Source: Streptomyces tsukubensis
GTDB lineage: Bacteria > Actinomycetota > Actinomycetes > Streptomycetales > Streptomycetaceae
Assembly: GCF_003932715.1 (NCBI RefSeq)
Contig: NZ_CP020700.1
Coordinates: forward strand, 7,090,501-7,154,500
DNA: 64,000 nucleotides
Direction of reading: 5' to 3'
Shown here: positions 60,822-64,000 of the stretch, one piece after another
How the letters are laid out: each line of letters opens with the position of its first letter
Position numbering within the stretch: the first letter of the stretch is position 1
Notes under the pieces: generated by a model
The model's input: the letters and a program-made list of their open reading frames with translations, nothing else
Databases searched by the model: none
Told to the model about the DNA's origin: nothing
Translations under genes and position numbers: made by a program

Positions 60822-61334
60822 CTACCGCACCCAGCCGTTGAACTGCTGCTTGCCGCGGGGCGCCCGCCGGTTGTTCGCCAGCGCCGCCGCGGAGGCACGG
60901 ATCATCCAGGCGTTGACCGAGATGCCCTGCCGCGAAGCGGCCTCTTCGATCTGCTCCTTCATCGCCTGCGGTGGCCTGAAGTTGATCCGCGCCGTGGCGC
61001 CACTCGCCGCTCCGCCGGAGGCTCCCGTGGTCCATTCGCTCGCCATGTCGTCCGCCGGGTCCGCGAGGTCCCCGGCAGGAGCCCCGTCACTCGGGGGCGG
61101 GGTCACCACGAAGCTCGGCTCCATCCCGCGCAGGCGCAGGTCGACCGAGCCGGGGGCCAGGTCCCGGGTGATCTCGTCGGCCGCGTCGGACAGGACCTTG
61201 AGCAGCGTGAGCCGGACGGCCGCTTCCAGTGGAGCGACGAGCCGCTCGGCCGCCGCGCGGGTCTCGGCATCGCCCGCCGCGGAGGCGGCGACCAGTTCGT
61301 CGCGCAGGGACTCGACGTACTCCCGTAGTTCCAT
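60822..61334 (-). CDS. HicB-like/ribbon-helix-helix DNA-binding protein
   Basis: 170-aa protein. N-terminal helical part MELREYVESLRDELVAASAAG, an acidic/Pro linker, and a C-terminal RHH domain: ATARINFRPPQAMKEQIEEAASRQGISVNAWMIRASAAALANN, with the beta strand RINFRPP that contacts DNA. There is no HicA toxin next to it, so this is likely a transcription factor. ATG 61334 is preceded closely by TAGGAG; a more upstream start is possible. A TGTGGCGCCACA palindrome lies 20 bp upstream, suggesting autoregulation. Confidence 0.8.
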   Translation of the reverse strand: MELREYVESLRDELVAASAAGDAETRAAAERLVAPLEAAVRLTLLKVLSDAADEITRDLAPGSVDLRLRGMEPSFVVTPPPSDGAPAGDLADPADDMASEWTTGASGGAASGATARINFRPPQAMKEQIEEAASRQGISVNAWMIRASAAALANNRRAPRGKQQFNGWVR

Positions 61335-61353
61335 TCTCCTATCATGGCACACT

Positions 61354-61365
61354 TGTGGCGCCACA
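61354..61365. promoter_or_regulatory. TGTGGCGCCACA palindrome, candidate operator of the HicB-like gene
   Basis: Perfect 12-bp palindrome 20-31 bp upstream of the start, matching the ATGGCGCCAT and TGTGGCGC elements at the DUF4097 promoter. Confidence 0.5.
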
Positions 61366-61487
61366 CTGAGCCACCCGGTCGGTTTCCTGCGCCATGCGGT
61401 CGGCCGTACGGCCGCCGCCGAGGCCCGAAGGACCCCGGGGAGCGGGGGACACCGCTCCCCGGGGCAGGTGCCCGGCAGTGCGCTGCG

Positions 61488-62438
61488 TCAGCCCCGGTGA
61501 CGCCACCAGAACGAGGCGGGGCGGAAGTGCCGGGTGACCCCGAGCCGGTGCCAGAGCGGACGGAGCAGGGCCCGGAGCTCCGGGTCGCCGTGGACGAAGG
61601 CATTGGGCAGCTGGACGTCGAAGCGCTCGGGAGCCGATGTGAGCATCGCCGCCAGCAGATACTGCTCGGAGTAGAGCCGCCAGCGCCAGGACTCCGGATA
61701 GTCCGACGGCAGCATGATGTCGTGGACCTGGATCAGCACTCCGGGCTTCAGCCTGGGCAGCAGCTCGAAGAAGAACACCATGACGTCCGAGCCCATGTGC
61801 AGACGGTGCGACCCGTCGAGGAAGACGATGTCCCCCGGTTCCAGTTGCTCGAAGACCGCGGGGTCCGCCCGCTGGAGCGGCACCCGGACGACCTCGTCGC
61901 ACAGGGCGTCGATCGGGGCCCGGGGGCGGGGGTCGACCGAGACGATCCGGGTCGTGAGCCCGAGGTCGTCGACGGCGCGGCGGGCGAACTTGGTGGAGTT
62001 GCCGGAGCCGATCTCCAGATACCTGGCGGGTTTGGTCTCGGCGAGCAGACCGTACAGGGACAGGGCGTCCAGGGGCGGCAGCCAGGTGTTGCCCCAGTAG
62101 GGGACGGTGCCCAGCTCCCTCCCCTCGACGGAGATCCCGGCGAGCAGATCGGCAAGGCTCAGAAAGCCCGTCAGTCGCTCGGCATAGGTATCGCGGTGCT
62201 TTTCCAGTAACTCTCGTACCGGGGTGAGTTCGGCGCGGGGCTCCGGCACCACCATATGGTCGAGAAAGACCGGCTTGACCAGTCCGGCGGCCCACATGGT
62301 CAGCCCGAAGGCGGTGGGCCTGCGCTCCAGCCGGTCGAGACCGCGCTGGATGAGGGGAAACCGTTCGAACACCGTGGGGGAGGGTTCGCCGGCGGAGTTG
62401 GGGGTCTGGGCACGCAAGGAGAGAAGCCTTTCGGTCAT
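61488..62438 (-). CDS. class I SAM methyltransferase, Methyltransf_24-like (contains a TTA codon)
   Basis: 316-aa protein with ARYLEIGSGNSTKFARRAV (motif I), TRIVSVDPRPRAPIDAL, GDIVFLDGSHRLHMGSDVMVFFFELLPRLKPGVLIQVHDI and a His/Asp-rich pocket as in cephalosporin-hydroxylase/CmcI-like and sugar O-methyltransferases. ATG 62438 has no clear ribosome binding site. Codon 77 (62208-62210 on the plus strand) is TTA. No obvious pathway partner is adjacent; substrate unknown. Confidence 0.8.
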   Translation of the reverse strand: MTERLLSLRAQTPNSAGEPSPTVFERFPLIQRGLDRLERRPTAFGLTMWAAGLVKPVFLDHMVVPEPRAELTPVRELLEKHRDTYAERLTGFLSLADLLAGISVEGRELGTVPYWGNTWLPPLDALSLYGLLAETKPARYLEIGSGNSTKFARRAVDDLGLTTRIVSVDPRPRAPIDALCDEVVRVPLQRADPAVFEQLEPGDIVFLDGSHRLHMGSDVMVFFFELLPRLKPGVLIQVHDIMLPSDYPESWRWRLYSEQYLLAAMLTSAPERFDVQLPNAFVHGDPELRALLRPLWHRLGVTRHFRPASFWWRHRG

Positions 62439-62768
62439 GGAACGGCCGGGAAGGACGTGCTCTGAACCATGCTGTGGTGCTGCGGCGTCGCTGCGGTGCG
62501 TGTCGTGCCGTTCGCGGCGTCGCGCAGATACGGGGCTGGGCGGGTGCGGCTGCTCCGGTTCGGTCGGCGGAGGATCGGGACGGGATGATCTTTTCCCCGG
62601 ACCCGGGCCGGATATCCCGCCCGGTCCAAGCTGACTGGAACCCGGCGCTCCGGGGCGGATCCGGGTACGGCCCCGCCCGGGCCGCGCGTTCGGGGGATAC
62701 GGGCGGGGCCGGGGCGCCCGGCCCGGCACCGTACGGAGGTACGGCCCCGGGCGCCCCGCGGCGGTACG
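62439..62768. other. 330-bp region upstream of the methyltransferase
   Basis: Holds the compound hairpin at 62711-62757 and presumably the methyltransferase promoter at about 62450-62600. No gene recognised. Confidence 0.45.
62711..62757 (-). terminator. compound hairpin terminator after the EF-hand gene
   Basis: Outer 11-bp stem GGGGCGCCCGG/CCGGGCGCCCC encloses an inner stem CCGTAC-GGAG-GTACGG. It begins 11 bp past the EF-hand stop on the minus strand. Confidence 0.75.
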
Positions 62769-63335
62769 TCAGCCGACGTCGAGCGGGCCCAGCAGCCAGG
62801 CGCCCGGGCCGTGGGGGTCCTCGTCGAAGTAGTACCCGCGGATCGCCTCCAGCAGATCGTCCCGGTGGATCAGCCCGTCCCCGTCGCCGTCGAGCCGCCC
62901 GAAGACCTCCCGGGCGTCGGCCTCCGGCATGCCCATCAGCGCGCCCGTCCAGCGGACCTGCTCACCACGGGTCAGCCGTCCGTCGCCGTCCCCGTCCACC
63001 ACATCCATCAGGGCGTCGAGGAACGGTATGTATCCGGCGTCGAACGACTGGGGCGTCACCAGCAGCCCGGCGGCGAACGCCGCCCGGTACTCGCCTTCGT
63101 CGATCCTTCCGTCCCCGTCGGTATCGGCCACCCGCACCAGGTGCTCCCACAGCCCCACGGCCAGGCCCCGCAGCCGCTCCAGGTCCGCTGCCCCCTCTTC
63201 CCGGCCGAACGCGGCACCGAGCCTGCGCACCGCGGTCTCGAAGTCCTCGCGCTCGATGAAACCGTCACGGTCGGTGTCGTACGTCAGGAACCTGCGTGCG
63301 AGCTTCCGCTCCAGGAACCCGCTGATCTCCGGCAT
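62769..63335 (-). CDS. EF-hand calcium-binding protein (calerythrin-like)
   Basis: 188-aa protein with four EF-hands: [39 protein letters not shown] and [13 protein letters not shown]. All loops carry the 1/3/5/12 acidic residues or close variants. ATG 63335 ([16 protein letters not shown]) fits the family start; the frame is open upstream without a ribosome binding site. Cytoplasmic calcium buffer or sensor. Confidence 0.9.
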   Translation of the reverse strand: MPEISGFLERKLARRFLTYDTDRDGFIEREDFETAVRRLGAAFGREEGAADLERLRGLAVGLWEHLVRVADTDGDGRIDEGEYRAAFAAGLLVTPQSFDAGYIPFLDALMDVVDGDGDGRLTRGEQVRWTGALMGMPEADAREVFGRLDGDGDGLIHRDDLLEAIRGYYFDEDPHGPGAWLLGPLDVG

Positions 63336-63509
63336 GTGTTCCGCCCTTGTTCTCGTGGTCGCCGGGGCATCCGCCCCGTCTCGGTCTACCCCTGCCGAAC
63401 CCGCCCCGACCGTCCGGAATCCTGTTCGGAAACCCGTCCGGGTCCGCACCACCGACCGCCCGGCCGCACGGGCCAGGGCACTGTCAGTGGCGTCTGGTTG
63501 GATGCGGCC

Positions 63510-64000
63510 ATGGCTGACAGGGTTCACGACGACTCGTTCCTGCGCGCCGCGGCGGAAGCGTATTTCGACGCGGTGCCCCGCTCCTCCGCCCGGGCCGAGG
63601 ACTTCGGCGCGCTGACCCTCTTCGTGCCCGGGGGCCCGGGAGGGGGCTGGCCCCGGTTCGCGCGCCCCGCCCCCGGGAGCCGTATCACGTCCGCCGATGT
63701 GACCCGGGTGCGCGCCCGGCAGCGGGAGCTGGGGGCGCCTGAGCGGTTCGAATGGGTCGCGGAAACGGCACCGGCGCTGCGCGCCGCGGCGGAGGGCGCC
63801 GGGCTCGCGGTCCAGGAGTATCCCCTGATGGTGCTGGCACCGGGCGAGGCGTCGTCCGCCGTGCCGGAGCTCGCGGACGGGGCGCGGATACGGGTGCTCC
63901 GGGCCGGTGACGCGGAGCTGCCGGGCGCCCTCGCCGTGGCGGGGCTCGTCTTCGGCTCCCGGCCCGCCGCGGACGGTACGGCACCGGAGGAGCGGACCCT
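63510..64000 (+). CDS. GNAT-family N-acetyltransferase, 3' end cut by window
   Basis: The first about 163 residues are visible. [38 protein letters not shown] is the N-terminal domain found in a streptomycete group of GNAT proteins; [22 protein letters not shown] follows. The acetyl-CoA-binding motif lies beyond the window. Divergent from the EF-hand gene. Confidence 0.75.
   Translation, partial: MADRVHDDSFLRAAAEAYFDAVPRSSARAEDFGALTLFVPGGPGGGWPRFARPAPGSRITSADVTRVRARQRELGAPERFEWVAETAPALRAAAEGAGLAVQEYPLMVLAPGEASSAVPELADGARIRVLRAGDAELPGALAVAGLVFGSRPAADGTAPEERT

Noticed and set aside
60822..61334. HicAB toxin-antitoxin module
   Set aside because: No HicA-type double-stranded-RNA-binding toxin is adjacent; only the RHH DNA-binding part is present.

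Overview
The window is high-GC actinobacterial DNA and is most likely from Streptomyces. The reasons are strong GC bias at third codon positions, GGAGG-type ribosome binding sites, frequent GTG/TTG starts, ATGA start/stop overlaps, a DmdR/IdeR-type iron box, rare TTA (bldA-type) codons, and a gene set typical of streptomycetes. I see no tRNA, rRNA, CRISPR array, insertion sequence or replication origin.

Layout. (1) 1-1085: 3'-truncated Tat-exported sulfatase on the minus strand. (2) 1827-9221, plus strand: a methyltransferase, then a compact biosynthetic run (Nudix hydrolase, Gfo/Idh dehydrogenase, DegT/AHBA-synthase-like aminotransferase, PrmC-like methyltransferase, HisN-like phosphatase, CmcH/TobZ-type carbamoyltransferase). 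Together these look like a pathway to a methylated, carbamoylated amino-sugar or aminocyclitol. (3) 9343-21897, minus strand: a five-gene operon that opens with a ricin/Shiga-type ribosome-inactivating protein, followed by a 1337-aa DUF6603-like giant, two giants of unknown family (806 and 1294 aa) and a 464-aa repeat fibre-like protein. This is the strongest candidate for an undescribed system. (4) 22211-33489, minus strand: a coupled run of glycosyltransferase, methyltransferase, AftD-like membrane glycosyltransferase, condensation-fold acyltransferase, methyltransferase, EamA transporter and Trm112-like protein, then a flavin monooxygenase with a 163-bp gap. It is probably an envelope-glycan or glycolipid locus. 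DUF3068 and small membrane protein genes lie just upstream. (5) 35500-39809: PucR-type regulator, convergent with a large membrane protein carrying a type-1 periplasmic-binding-protein receptor domain.

(6) 40011-44886, minus strand: iron-siderophore uptake (siderophore-interacting reductase, binding lipoprotein, two permeases, ATPase) with an iron box. (7) 45123-57140: a secreted 2887-aa RHS/YD-repeat polymorphic toxin ending in a DNA/RNA non-specific nuclease, overlapped by its SUKH immunity gene. A MORN/HEAT-like protein is divergent from it. (8) 57196-64000: orphan ECF sigma factor, small unknown protein, secreted trypsin-like protease, DUF4097 protein convergent with a ribbon-helix-helix regulator (both promoters carry TGGCGCCA palindromes), a methyltransferase, an EF-hand protein, and a GNAT acetyltransferase cut by the window end.

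In-frame TTA codons occur in only four genes that I could find: the Nudix hydrolase, the DUF6603-like giant, the RHS toxin and the methyltransferase at 61488-62438. This suggests developmental (bldA) control of the accessory systems. All family names come from reading the sequence; no database search was run.
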